Numbered from the stretch's first letter, positions 10,777 through 22,550 are shown. The stretch is DNA of 64,000 nt from Zopfochytrium polystomum (GCA_025765615.1 JAIVFJ010000002.1:372001-436000); one strand, 5' to 3'. Notes: a model not told the origin generated them from the sequence alone. Made by a program: numbers and translations.

Positions 10777-12384
10777 ATGTCCCAAAACCCTGCTGTTGAC
10801 AAACCCATCGCAGACCCTTGCCTGCTGTCAGTCGACTCGACTCGCACGTCTCCGCTCGCGATCCATTTATTTACAAAGGTCAAAATGACGCTTCTCTCAA
10901 AATAGCTGCGGAGAGCAACCGTTCAAGTACGTCTGCCCGCGATGCAACGTCAAGTACTGCTCCGTCGCTTGCTACAAGTGCGAGGTAAAAAAAAACACCT
11001 AATGGACCGAAAGTCTCCCTCATTGTCCACCCACCCACCTCCACAAACAAGGCCCACCGACAGTGCTCCGAGACCTTTTATCGCGACAATGTGATGGCAG
11101 AGCTTGGAGACCAGACAGCGCCGGAGCAGGTGCAAAAATCCATGAAAGCGATTCTTCGTCGTTTCGCGGCCGAGAACACTGTCGATACGCTCGAGGACGA
11201 GGTCGAGACCAACCAGTCCGACGCGGGTAGGGCAAGAACTCTTCTTGAGACTTAGTCTTCTTTGTAAATCCTTCTGACACGTATACAGTGGAATTGGAGC
11301 AATCCCTGGCGGAGCTCGATATTGGTAACCAGCGCTTGACGAGTCTTGGAAGAACTGAAGTATGAACCATTCGCAACAGATTCCGCAAATTCCGAGGACC
11401 TACTAAAGCTGCTGACGCCGCAAGAACAAACGGAATTCGAAGCGGCTCTCGCCGCAGGTCGCATTCCACGCGTTTCCGACTCAAACTTACTCGACGTTCC
11501 CACCTCTGGAGAGTCACCAGCTGCATCGGCGCCAGACCAGCTGCTGGCTGTCCCGTGGTGGCGTGATTCCGACTCGGTTGGCGGTTTCGCCGGCGGCGAC
11601 GGCGACGTGACACACCCGACGGCCCTCCCGCCTGTTCCCGACAATCTCCTCCAAGGAGTTGCCGCGCTGCTTCCCAAGTCCTCCTCCGGACCGAACCCGT
11701 CGCTGTCGTTCCACGTTATTGATCTTCTCATGACGTACGTTCTCACCTGGACGCACTGCAACGGCGAGTTGGGAAACGCAGAGGGTGACAGTGAGCCGAC
11801 TGCGAACCCTGCGGGGTGGAGCAGGGCCTGCGATGTGGCGTGGGCTGTTTCGTGGACGCTGTCCGATAGGGGAGGGTTTGTGTACGGTGGAGTCGAAGAA
11901 GCAGTGACGACCGTGAAAATGCGGGCGATCGAGGTGAGTTTTTCCGTCGATGTGGCGAGCAAGGAGTCTTCCTGAACCGAGCTTTTGTGCGCGTCAGGTC
12001 AGTTCCCTAGGCTTCAATTCGCAGCTAATGGCAAGCCTTCTGGACGACGTCGTGGCCATTCTCACAACGACCGATTCCTTTCTGCTTCGTGCGTTGGGGG
12101 ATCTTGAGCGAGTCTTTTCAGAACCGACAGCCTCAAAAGAGCATCGACGCAAAAGCCTTATGGCCGCAAAGAAAGTACATTTCTTCGCGTGCCTTTGCAA
12201 TGACCCGAGTTTCGATGCGCCTGCTGGCCCTGTGCACAAGCTTCGTGCTGCCCTCGAGGCAGTAAGGAGCAAAGCACGCAAAGAAGCTTCCGCAACGCAA
12301 GCGTTTGTCAAGGAGTTGGAGAAGCGACGATCAGTACATTCGAAGAGCTCGCCAAAAGCGACGAGGCCCATTGAGGAGCTGTAA
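10777..12384 (+). CDS. HIT zinc-finger protein, ZNHIT2-like
   Basis: The N-terminus has a complete zf-HIT finger split by introns: CLLCGEQ, then YVCPRCNVKYCSVACYK, then HRQCSETFY. The middle (LTPQEQTEFEAALAAGRI) and the region near PWW and the LSFHVIDLLMTYVLTWTHCNG motif match ZNHIT2, an assembly factor that links R2TP/HSP90 to U5 snRNP and other complexes. Proposed exons are 10777-10826, 10906-10984, 11052-11226, 11289-11324, 11353-11933 and 11998-12384, giving 435 residues in frame. The step between 11324 and 11353 needs either a 28-nt (or 19-nt) intron or a frameshift; skipping the 11289-11324 exon (intron 11227-11352) also keeps the frame, although that exon resembles ZNHIT2. Confidence 0.82.
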
Positions 12385-12455
12385 ATGAAGGAAAAAGCTG
12401 GGGGCGCAATGTAAATCCACATTTATTACTGCTCCATGTCCTTCTTTTGAGCTTC

Positions 12456-13127
12456 TCACTGGAACAAAGGCTTGGGCTTGAGGTGCACCGGGATCTGACC
12501 CTCGGGAGTCTCGGGAATAGTTTTTGTGAGACCCTACAACGATGAAGTCAGGATTGGGGCGGCACCAAAAGCGGTTTGCCAAATAAAATATGGAAAACCG
12601 ACCAGCTTTTTGAAAACGCAGTCGTTGAATTCCCGTTCTTGCGGCCTGCACCTCCAGTACTCGTGGTTCTTCATGTCCAGGCACTGCCAGTGCTTCGCCC
12701 ACTCCGCGTCGCAGTTCGCCTTCAGCTTGTTGATACTAACAAAAACATTAGAGATTCGGCCGGTAAATCACATGCTAAAAATAACGGCTCAGATACTCAC
12801 AGGTCCACTGCGCAGCGCGTCACCCTTCGGCCTTCTTTCAGGCACGCCTTAGGGTCCTGCGTCGAGTTCTTGCAGAGCATGAAATCCTCATTGTACGGCC
12901 TTCGATTGCGAGGGAGAACGGAGTTTCACAATAAGATACCCCTTCTCTTCATTTCTGCTTCAGCCACAACTTCCTCACTTGCAGTAGTCGGCAAAATGGA
13001 ACGCGACAGACTCCATCGGCGCCGATGTCAATCCGACTTCCGGAACGTCGGGGATGTCGCTGGGCATGGGGGTCTTGTCGACCCACAAGCCATCGACGAA
13101 CACGGCTAATGGAGCGAGGGATGTCAT
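12456..13127 (-). CDS. NDUFA8: Mitochondrial complex I subunit, NDUFA8 (19-kDa/PGIV) type
   Basis: Four exons (13127-12979, 12899-12801, 12735-12603, 12533-12456) give 152 residues in frame. The protein has the double CHCH signature: CKPYNEDFMLC, then CLKEGRRVTRC, then CX9C motifs CDAEWAKHWQC and CRPQEREFNDC. The order and spacing match NDUFA8, an accessory subunit of NADH:ubiquinone oxidoreductase on the intermembrane-space side, imported by the Mia40 disulfide relay. There is no cleavable presequence, as expected for that import route. Its presence shows that the organism has a proton-pumping complex I. Confidence 0.9.
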
Positions 13128-13500
13128 CAAAGATTACACTCGAAGTCACCAGCCGGAAGACGGCGAATGAACGCAGCCTTTCTGCAGCTCGCACAACAGG
13201 GGATATGCTCACCTTCACGGTGGGTGGGCATAGTGGATTTCTAGATCTGCAGGTTAAAATGTAAATGCGGTCAGATCGTGAGAGCGCGTGTCGGTTGTGC
13301 GTTGCCGGCGATCGAGCGATCGATCGGCAGCTGATGCATCCGTGCTGGCAGCAGTGACAGATCCACCATGCGTTGATTCCTTGCCGAAGGGGCCTGCCTC
13401 GTAGAGATGGTCTCGAAGCGCGATCGGGGACGTTGGGGTGATCTCACCTTCAGATTCTCCGGTCACGTCTTTTTGTTTTTTTTCACCACTCCGTTCAGCC
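13128..13500. other. Divergent intergenic region
   Basis: Lies between the divergent starts of the complex I subunit (13127, minus) and the next plus-strand gene (13501). A T-rich run at 13470-13482 lies just upstream of the plus start. No other element recognised. Confidence 0.4.
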
Positions 13501-14388
13501 ATGATCGGCGCTCGCATCCTCCACACATCGCACCGCTTCGCGAGAACCGCGAGGCTCCTCGACGCTCCACCATTCCGGCACAAGGTCCATAAGCATCCAG
13601 CCCTCTGGATCGGCTCGGCGGCGGCCCTCTTCGGCGCCGGTTGCGCGTCGTTCCTTCGATCGGATTCGACAAGCCCATCGCCTGCAGCTCCTCACCCGCA
13701 ACCATACCCCCCCAGCGCACCGGCCCGCTGCAACGACCTTGCCGACGTCCGCATTGCCGGCCCGCCCACCTCTCCATCCCCCCTTCCCACCGCCGTCCCG
13801 ATCCTCCTCCTCCTTCGCGTCCTAGGCGGCCGCTCGTCCGCCCTCGACTGCAGCCCAATGTACAACGGCGTCCCCGTCGCTACCACCTTCCTTATGACCC
13901 AGGCGCTCCCGCACTTTGCCGGCAAGTTTCCTGGCCTCGAAATGTCGGCTTTCTTCGCGTGGGATCCGCCAAAGATCTTCCGCAAGGACCAAGAGACCGA
14001 GTCTCCGCCGTCTCCAGCCCCGTCGGGGGCTGGTGCGGGAGCGCCGGCTCCGGCGCCGGCGCCGGTTGACGGCCAGCAGGAGGAGAAGAGGACGAGGGTG
14101 GTGTCGGACGTCTTTTCTCTAGCGCCCGATTTCGCAAACGAGTATGCGTACGCAGAGTCCGGGCTCGTGGCGTCGGTGTGGCCGACGGCGGCGAGGACGG
14201 AGGTGCCCGTGTTTGAGCGGCTCTCGGCGGTGGAAGAGGCGAATTTGGGGCAGGCGGGGATCCGCAAGAAGCCCGTGGGGAAGCTGGTTATGATTGGTTC
14301 CTGCACGTACGGATGCGCGCAGGTCAAGTTGCGGGTCCTGCAGGTCTATTCGCTCAAGGGGGACCTGATATGGGAGAAGAAAGTCTAG
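13501..14388 (+). CDS. Unrecognised protein with mitochondrial-type N-terminus and one membrane segment
   Basis: A single-exon frame of 295 residues. The first 30 residues are Arg-rich and lack acidic residues (RILHTSHRFARTARLL), like a mitochondrial presequence, followed by a short hydrophobic Ala/Gly segment (about residues 38-52). The middle is Pro/Ala-rich low complexity, and a small conserved-looking C-terminal part contains GKLVMIGSCTYGCAQ. I recognise no family. Base composition is much more GC-rich than the genes to the left. A Pro-rich segment around 13750-13830 could be a retained intron (GT...CCTAG) rather than coding. Confidence 0.55.
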   Translation: MIGARILHTSHRFARTARLLDAPPFRHKVHKHPALWIGSAAALFGAGCASFLRSDSTSPSPAAPHPQPYPPSAPARCNDLADVRIAGPPTSPSPLPTAVPILLLLRVLGGRSSALDCSPMYNGVPVATTFLMTQALPHFAGKFPGLEMSAFFAWDPPKIFRKDQETESPPSPAPSGAGAGAPAPAPAPVDGQQEEKRTRVVSDVFSLAPDFANEYAYAESGLVASVWPTAARTEVPVFERLSAVEEANLGQAGIRKKPVGKLVMIGSCTYGCAQVKLRVLQVYSLKGDLIWEKKV

Positions 14389-14579
14389 GCGCCGTTGATG
14401 GTATGGTAATGCAGCGCGTCGCTTGAACGAATAATATTATTGAATGCAGCTCGCGTTTCGTCCCATCGAACAACGATAGAAGAGGCTGGTCGGCCTTGTC
14501 CTCGGCTTTCCTTCGCTGCTTTTTCGCTCGCCGAACGGTGTTTGTCAGAGTTTGGAGGAGACCACTGCCATAGCGCAGC

Positions 14580-16813
14580 ATGCATTCTGCCCTCACGACC
14601 GATGGCGCGAGCTCTGAGGACGCCGATCGGCTGGCCAAACTACTCGCCTGGGCGACCTCCAACGGCGCTAACATCACGAACCTGTCGCTCACCCTGACGC
14701 CCACGCCGTCCAACCCGACTCTCCGCGGTGCCATCGTCACCGCCCCCCTCACTCCCGGCGACTCGATCGCCTCCCTCCCGCCGGCGCTGATCCTCTCCGA
14801 GTCCGTCGCGCGCGCATCCCCGCTCGGTCGCACGCTCGCCGCCTTCCTCAAGAGGCACCCGCACCGCCTTGCCGACCTCCAGACGACGCCGTCGGCCGCG
14901 TCGGCGTCAGCGCCCCAAAGGGACCCGTACCTTGCTGGCGTCCTGGTCCTCGCGGCGTTCCTGGCGAGCGAGCGGGCGCGCGGCGAGGCGTCGTTCTGGT
15001 GGCCGTATATCGCGAGTCTGCCTGATAAGTTTGGGCTGCCGCTCGAGTGGCCGCGGGAGGTGAGGGAAAGGCTGTTGGGGAGGTCGGCGGTCGCCTTTGT
15101 CGTCGAGGCGAGGGAGGGTCAGCTGCGCAGGGGTGTGGAGGTTGTGAATGATGCGCTGGAGGAGGAGGAGAGCAGGAAACGGGAGAAGAGGGTGAAGACG
15201 GTTGGTAAGGCAGCCCGCGTCGAAATGGACGGAGGCTGGCGAATCAAGTTTGAGGACATGCTGTGGGCTTACAGTGTCGTGGCAAGTAGGGCCTTTCCTC
15301 GCGTGTACGGAGAGGGCGAATCCGCTCCCACAGTCACAGACGAGGATGACGAGGATGGCTGGACGGACATTAACGAGAAGGAAGAATCGCATGAAGTTTG
15401 CTTGTATCCAGTGCTGGATATGGTGAGAGTGTTGCACTGGCGTATTTTCTTAAACCCAACTGATGTACCCACGTCCCTACCGAGCAGCTCAATCACGATC
15501 GAAAAAGCCGTATTGAATGGAACTCTGTCCGTGGGCCAGGAATAACATTCGTTGCACAAATGAGCTACAATGAAGGGGACGTTATATGGAATAATTACGG
15601 CCCAAAAGGGAACGAAGTAGGGCAAATTTTGAGAATGTGAACAAAACGCTGTAGCGACTGCTTACACACACACACTCTCTCCAGAATCTTCTATCCAATT
15701 ACGGGTTCGTAATTCCAAACAATACTGAGGATTACTTTAAAGTTGCCCTTGACGTTGATCGGCGAGACCCACTACACGCAAAGCGAATCGCAACATTAAG
15801 GGCCTCGCCGGAGCTTGGTCTGATCCACCTCCTCTTTCTGGACGACACGGAGCCGCGACCGAAGTTCGTCTCAAGCGCACGAATCCTGGTGGCGAACGAG
15901 CGAGAGCTCACAAGCATACGGAACGGAGCAGCTTCAGTTGGTCCACGGTGCGAGGTGCTCGTGCTCTCGACGTTGTGGAAATTGTTGCGCCAGAAGCGTA
16001 TGGCTGTCCCAGAGGATGCAGATGACTTGGACCTCGTTGGTTCGGAAGAGGAAAGGGAATGGGCGAGAATGGCAAGGGTATACAAAAAAGGTCTGCTCGT
16101 GTTTGAAAAATGGCAAACGAGCTGATCACCCATTTAGGACAACGTGATATTCTCGACCACCATATTCGTCTTGTCCGGAGCGGATTGAATAAACTCTTTC
16201 AAGCAGCGTCCAATATCCCCGAAAGTCTCACAACTCCTTGTGAGGATGGCGACAGGTTCTTTCGCGCATTTATCACACTCGAAAACCCCCTCCTTTCTGA
16301 TGAAACTCAAGAGTGGCTCTCAAATATTCAATCGTTCGGAGCGAGCAACGAGGAAACCGAAGAGGAAGTAGGGGATCTCGACGAAGAAACCGCACTCTCT
16401 TTGCTGCTGATTTGGGAGAAAAGGCGCCAAACTGCAAGTCCTTGGTGTTCTTTCTTTGAAAAAGCACACAAGGTTAATGACGAGCGTGTTTTGGAGATCC
16501 TCGGGTACTACTGCTTCCTTACGTTCGGCATTAACGAAACTAATTCCATTACTTGGTCGACAGCGATCAAGAGGCGGACATACGGGAACACTTCTCTGAT
16601 TCGGTTCGGCCGATTCTGGACGCGGTGCCTCCATCTGGTCTTGAGCCGCCCGAAGACGCATCGATTGGCGAAGACGAGTTCCTGTGGGCGGCAAGCTTAT
16701 TAGACTTGTATGGTGTGAGCGTTCCTCGGATTGATTCTGTGACGGAATTCAGATCCGGAGAGCCTGATTCAACCCGAGGCGAGGTGTTTGGTGTGGTTTG
16801 CGACCTCTCATGA
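14580..16813 (+). CDS. SET-domain lysine methyltransferase (Rubisco LSMT / SETD-type) with extra C-terminal half-domain
   Basis: Five exons (14580-15422, 15488-15616, 15685-16090, 16138-16504, 16564-16813) give 664 residues in frame. The N-terminal part matches the split SET of this class: ASFWWPYIASLP, EDMLWAYSVVASRAFP, then LDMLNHD and the NYGPKGNE...NYGF cofactor and substrate motifs across two introns. A Rubis-subs-bind domain follows, ending VYKKGQRDIL. These enzymes methylate lysines on ribosomal or other non-histone proteins using S-adenosylmethionine. After this complete enzyme a further 180 or so residues again resemble the first half of such a domain (ALSLLLIWEKRRQTASPW ... EDEFLWAASLLDLYG). 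The exact substrate cannot be told. Confidence 0.85.
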
Positions 16814-17635
16814 AAAGATGGAATTAAGTTTGTGCAGAATGGCAGGTTGAAGAAGCATGATTTATTGAAACGAAAAGAAACCCGCGGCGAGGCAGGCGCC
16901 GAACTTCCCCGACGCGTTTTCCTTCAGCCCTGACCACCGATGCTGCTGGAAGCGGTTTTCCAAGCAGACGTCGGACACGCAGCGACGGGCGTATCCGGAG
17001 CTGCATGAGCAGATAAGGCGAGCCTTCCTTGCCTGCCCGCAGAGTTCGGCCTCCAGGAGCCGCGTTGTAAGCTAGTCAGCGAGGTTGCAGGGTGCGGCTC
17101 GATGCCCCGTCCCGATCACGTGAACGGTCGCCTCAAAACCTTCTTTCTCAATATTAATATTAATACAATTGTTGCAAATCGAAGCGTGCTCGATATGAAT
17201 CATAATTTTCTCCACCAGGAAAACTCAAAATCTCAATATGCAGGGACCTTTTGGGACGGCCAACGAAGTGGCGAACCAACCAACCACCTTGCAGTCCTTC
17301 GACCAAAAAAAAAAAAAAAAAAAAAAAAAACCCCAAAACCCCCCAAAAAACAACCAACAAACACTGGTGGCAAAGTCCATCAGTGCCCTCACGCTACTCG
17401 CATCGGTTCTTTTCCGCAGTCTTTTGCTCATTTGAAACGACCTATAGCCACAAAAAAGGATAAAATCCATCCGATTTTTGTTGAGGGAGAAATCATTCGC
17501 TCAACCCATTTTCGATATAGAATAGAAACACGCCTCAATAGCGCTCCCACTCTTCCGAATCCCACGCCACGAGCGCGAGCTTTCACCCGCAGCCGCCGTC
17601 ACCGCAGCTTCTTTACTTTACTTTGAATCGGCAAT
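16814..17635. other. Intergenic region with a 26-nt poly-A run
   Basis: No gene supported. A pure A run at 17305-17330 is followed by C4A4/C6A6 blocks. A Cys-containing minus-strand frame (about 17060-16860) could be a terminal exon, but no partner exon or family was found. The last part is presumably the promoter of the gene starting at 17636. Confidence 0.4.
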
Positions 17636-18335
17636 ATGGTCCAACCTCGTACAAGGGTGAGATCTCGGGATACGTTCATGCCGTCAATACCCATCACCAG
17701 TAACACTTCGTCTGCAGACCGCTTCCCAGACGGCTAATATCCATGACCGTCTTTCTCGAGTTGTGGACCGCTTGATTGATGCGCTCGATAGGAGGTCGAG
17801 TCTACAGTACATTCGCTTATTTGAAACCACCCTTTCTATCTTGCGTTTTCTGCGGGATCCCGCAATCGAAACAAGTTCCATTCAGCAGCCCCAGCTCACA
17901 GTCAACTGGACTAGGTCAAGTGTTGCTGATGTCAGTGGCGACGACAGGGAGAAGAAAGTCCTTGAATTCATCCGAAATCTGACCAAATTCCTGGCTATTG
18001 CCGGCGGTACGTTCAAGGCGACACAGAGAGTAGCCAGAATTGCTGGCGCCAACCCAACGGTTAAAGTCCACTCTTCGTACCCGGACGTTCTTATGGCGGT
18101 CAAGGTCAATCATACTCGAGACTTTTCGAGAAAAGCACGGGAAGCTTTCCCAACGGGCGACACAGGGGGAGGCCGATTCACCCCTTCAACCGACCGTCGA
18201 GACATTCTCGGAGTAATCACGTTTAGGAAAGCAGAGTTGCGGCACCTGAACGTTCTCAATGATGATGAAGCGGCTCGCATGGTGAACGAAGGCAGAGTGC
18301 TGTTGAGCAGCTTGGATGAGTGTTTCCCGTCGTAA
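17636..18335 (+). CDS. Unrecognised 212-residue protein
   Basis: Two exons, 17636-17656 and 17718-18335, separated by a GTGAGA...CTGCAG intron. No signal peptide or membrane segment. The first 70 residues look helical and amphipathic (DRLSRVVDRLIDALDRR), followed by a charged linker, a helical part (KKVLEFIRNLTKFLAIAGG) and a C-terminal part containing DILGVITFRKAELRHLNV. This is compatible with a small subunit of a complex, but I recognise no family. The long uninterrupted second exon and clean splice sites support a real gene. Confidence 0.6.
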
Positions 18336-18993
18336 AGTCAAACTAATTTGTTTTCGCTGTGAATCTTCGACCCACCGCCCTGTTTCCCCCAACACACCAA
18401 CCCTTCCTGATGGGCTACGCACATGAGAATTAAGGAAGTGTGTGCACGTGTGTGTGTGTGTGTGCGCGCGCGCGAGAGGGAGAGAGAGTGAGAGAGAGAG
18501 TGTGTGTGTGAGTGAAAGAGAAAGTGTGTATCGCAACCGACAGCAAGGAATGGACCAGCTTGCAACAGACGGAACACAGCCGGTAAAGGAAAGTGTCTCT
18601 GGTTTCCATACTCTTTTTCCTGCTCGGAAAAACCCAATGTTTCGGCCTGGTAACTGAAAAAAAAATGAGGAAGAATCGGGGGTTCCGGGGAGATGCACTC
18701 ACCTCGAACGACCCAAAAAGTTTCGGAAGTCCAGGTGGGCAATTGAATAAAATAGTTTCAATAACTCTTTGTTGGGAGGAGTTCTGGCGCGCCAGATCGA
18801 AAACTGCATCCCCGACTCTTTCTTTTGAATTTAAAGTTTTGACTACCTTCCACTTCTAATAAAACAGACATGTTTACACGAAATAGCGAGGCGACCAGTC
18901 CTCAACTAAGATATATTTAAACGAAATAGAACTACAAAAGTCTGGATGGCATAAATTGCTGGCCTTGCTGTTAGTTTCGTAACCCAATTGATG
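18336..18993. repeat. Convergent intergenic region with mixed GT/GC/GA microsatellite
   Basis: 18438-18530 is a compound simple repeat: GT, then GC, GA, GT and GA blocks. It lies between the 3' ends of the unrecognised plus-strand gene and DPB2. Nothing coding is supported. Confidence 0.7.
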
Positions 18994-21288
18994 TCAGATT
19001 GCATTGAATTCGTGAGACTGATCCGACGGAAAGTACGTGACAAACTCTCCCTTGCTTCCAAACGGTCCCGGATTCAGCACATTGCAACCCTCATAAGCGA
19101 GCTTATATCCATCGTGCTGGTCTGCGAGAACCAGCTATAACAAAACTTAGGGACCGTATCAATCAAGGCATCGTAAACACACGAACCAAGTGCGGAATAG
19201 GGTACAGCCGAAGTGCATGATCGTAACGCCAGTAAACCGGCCGGACTTCAACAGGAAGAGGCGTTAAATGCGATTGATCGATGATCGTTTGTACAAGCTT
19301 CGTTTGCTTGAGGGTAAGAATGGAGAACACAAAGCGACGTTGGTACGAACGTGCTTTCTGATCTCCGGCTCTGCTTCGAGATTTGGATAAATAATAGCAT
19401 TTCTACGCATCTTGCTGATAAGGTCTTGCCGGAATACAATCACTTCTTGGGTGCAATACTTGATCCTTTTTGTAACCTATTTCAGTAGAGATTCCTCGCA
19501 ACATGCAGAATCAACGTAGTACCGGCATGGATTTGTTGCCAAAATAGCATTTGGGACCCGTTCCTTCATTCTTCTCATAAATGTTTCTGGGAGCGGCCGC
19601 TGCGGAAGGAGGTCCCCAGCAAGTGGGTCGGCTGGTCCTGGCACGAAGATGAACTTTGATTTTGCATTCAGGTCCGGAAATTCGTTAATTAAGTTTGCAA
19701 GCGCTGCGAAGCTCTCTACCGACACAAAATATGGCAAAACATGAGATGATTCCAATTGAGAAATGGCCATCAAACCTATAAATGCTTCCGTATTGGCTGT
19801 GTTGTACAGAAAAGGCTTCGAGGAAAAGTTGCCAATCAACACAAAAGCGAGAGGGCAAACTGATGCGGAATATCCTTCGAACAGGAGCCGTAACTTGCGC
19901 ATTACCTGTACATACTTTTAAGAAGACCAACAAAAAAAGAGTTCACGCAACTGTTGGTTGATCCAGCCAGATATCAGAAATAAAAACAAGCGCAGCAGTA
20001 TTCATCCCCTTTTCAATCTGAAGCAGCGTTTCCTAGGTACAGAGACTAAATTGAAGCATCTACGTTTGTTCCGTCAAAACTCACGGGGTCATCAGTTTCT
20101 TGCGGTGATCCAAAGAAATCCGCATTGTAGCCAAAGGTTGATCTAGCTCATTTGGTTAAGCCTTCTTTGACAAATCTTCATCTTCTTTTACATGGTTAGC
20201 TGCCGGGACTCTGGTGGTGGCATTGCCAGGTGTGTGACCGAGAACGTTTTTTTCTCTGTGTAAGTTCCAAAAGCAACTACGAAGCAGTTGTGAGTGAACA
20301 GCCCGCGAGCAAGAATGAGCTGAATATACATAAAAGTTAAAAGCGGAACATTGAAGGTTTTCTAAATCTCACATGCGGTGGGAAGTCTAACTCAATTTGA
20401 GAGTCCGAATCCTCCAAGCAATGTTTTCCTTCTCGTATCTGTGTCAACATTCCAAAGAGTGTGTAGTCACCAGGGGGTCTTCCGTTTAAATTCTTAATCA
20501 GTGTGATCTGAATTGACGGAGAGGAGTGTTGGACAAATACTCAGGGTAACACTGGTTACTTGCATCGTAATGCTTTCCTTTTCGCCCAGCTGTAATGCTC
20601 GACGGCCGAAATTGCTCGTTCCTCAGAAGTCGCTGCTTAATAAGCTCGTATCTGTCCCTGTGCATGAGCGCTTTTGAATCAGCTGAGCCAAGGACCTCAG
20701 GAGTATCCCTTGACCTTTAGCAGCAAAGTTAGCAAGTGCGCTGAGAGGATTCAGGCAGCGATTCCAGGAAACGTACAGGACAAAATTCTTTGAGTCCACC
20801 AAATAGGACCACTTTGGGATCTTAAATGCATCGATGACATGAAGGTAAGCTCCTAGGTTCGCAGCCATATCTTCGTCCATTTCAGCGTCCTGATTGTCAA
20901 CAGCGGACCCAGTGATTGCTCGTTTTCGAAGAACATTGTTGACTACGGTTTCCAAAGAGTCACGCTCAACAAACAAACCACGAGATCCTATTAAAAGCCA
21001 CGTTGTGGAATTAATGGTCTTCCAGCGTCGGAATGTCAATCAAGAAGCAAGACGCAGCGCAAAGTAATTTACGTTGCCTAAGCCATGACCTTCTGTTTCC
21101 TCACCCTGGTGCTGAATGAAAGCAGTTGCGAAGTAGTCAATTGTGTCCGAAAATTCATTTTCATCTTGATCGATGAGTAGCGCCAGGACCTCATCTTGAA
21201 GGTACTTGGCTGCATCGCCTTTTAATGCCAGACTGTACTTTTTTGTCAAAATGCGGATGGCCTGTCGGTAACGGGCGGAGCTTGACAT
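18994..21288 (-). CDS. DPB2: DNA polymerase epsilon subunit B (DPB2/POLE2)
   Basis: Minus-strand spliced gene. The N-terminus ([21 protein letters not shown] ... [10 protein letters not shown]) is the small helical domain of the family. The next exons carry [13 protein letters not shown] and [20 protein letters not shown], then [17 protein letters not shown]. The C-terminal half is the calcineurin-like phosphoesterase fold typical of B subunits ([41 protein letters not shown], and a final [16 protein letters not shown]). The fold is normally inactive in eukaryotic B subunits and plays a structural role in the leading-strand polymerase. Several short introns interrupt it; not every junction was fixed, especially the first intron after about 21110. 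Confidence 0.88.
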
Positions 21289-22550
21289 CGTTCGATTTTT
21301 CTTGTTAGTTATAATGCTCTGTTCCTCAAGAAACTGGAGGTCAGTCGGGAAGCTGTTGAGTGATCGCGTCGTGTCAGGAGCCGAGACTCCAGCAGTTGTA
21401 GACTGAATTTGGCTGGGCTGGGTTGCAGGTAGGTGGCAACGTAACTCGGGTTGCTCTTGAATCGGGATCTGCTGTGAAAAGATAACACTCCCAGCGACGC
21501 CCGGAGGCAGGGATTAGCACAGGTGATGCACACTGCGCAATCTAATGGGAAAAGGGTCTTCGTAACCGTGAGTAACTCGTTCCACTAATCAATTGAAGAA
21601 AAGCACAAGTGATAAATACCTTTTTCCAAACCAAAAACCACTTCTATTGCAGTAATCTCAAGTCAAAGAACAAACGGAATGTCCTCCTTTGTGACAGTAT
21701 GTCACTCCTCCCACTATCCAACGGAAGACAAGCACAAGTGGCGAACACCTTAGATCAAGAAAGAAGGAAAGGTCAACATATAGACTTGGAGAAAACAAGT
21801 GGGGAAAAGTGAGGGGGGAGGGGAGAAGCAAGGGGGTATGGAAGAGTCGCCCGCCCCCCGTCGCTGGCGGCGACAGCCGGAGGGTGGCGTCGTCGCTCAC
21901 TGCTACAAACGAGGAGATACGGCGAAGAAAGAGAGAGAAAGACAGAGAGAGTAGAAGAAAAGGGTTGCCCGCCTACGTGCGTGCGGTCGATCAGAGCGCA
22001 ACCGTATCCGCCCCATCCGCCGTATCCACCGTTCGTTCGATTGCGCGCTGGCGCCGTTCCGCGTCATCCGACCGCCTCGGCGCCCGCCGCACGGCCGTGC
22101 GGCTGAAGGCCGTGGTCGTGCGCGGGTAAGAGAGAGAGGGAGGAAGAGAGAGAGAAAGAGAGATAGAAAAGAAGGGAGAAGGGCAGAAGGGGTCTGACGC
22201 AGCATCCGATGTGTTCGGACAACTGGATGGAGAGCGACCACCCACCTCGTTTCCAAAGCGAAGGTTTTTTGGAATGGAAAACAACTGCCGACTCGCGTTC
22301 ACAGCCTTCTTGCTCTTGATGTCGGCAATACATAATTTGAGTCACTGGTATTCCTTCCCTTTATGTTGCTTTTGTTTTCCTTTCGTTGCCATCTTCGCTC
22401 GAATGAACACGAGGAGTTCGATTGGGCAAATTTAGGCAAATTTACAATCCGCACTGTCCTTCGAGGTGGTTCGTTTCTCCTTTGGGCTGTTTCTCATTTA
22501 AAGCGCAGCGCGAGACTTTGATTCAGGATGCATCTCCGCCGGAAGTGAAT
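21289..22550. other. Intergenic region with imperfect 129-bp-offset repeats and GA tracts
   Basis: Upstream of DPB2 and downstream of TAF1. Two diverged copies of a roughly 65-bp segment occur at about 21555-21620 and 21684-21750 (shared AGCACAAGT at 21602 and 21731). GA-rich simple tracts lie at about 21925-21960 and 22128-22175. Apparent reading frames here are low-complexity and not convincing. Confidence 0.45.

Noticed and set aside
13463..14327. Several overlapping minus-strand frames opposite the gene at 13501
   Set aside because: Shadow frames in a GC-rich region; the plus frame has an N-terminal presequence and fits its neighbours better, although its function is unknown.
16824..17060. 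Possible minus-strand exon with several Cys/His residues
   Set aside because: The Cys spacing fits no zinc-finger family I know, no upstream exon could be joined, and the neighbouring frame is equally open.
17330..17346. CCCCAAAACCCC as a telomere repeat
   Set aside because: Only one unit occurs, inside the chromosome arm and next to a poly-A run; fungal telomeres normally use other repeats.
21903..22302. Minus-strand frames of about 100 codons
   Set aside because: They translate GA/CT simple repeats into Ser/Leu/Arg runs; no splice partner or family motif.
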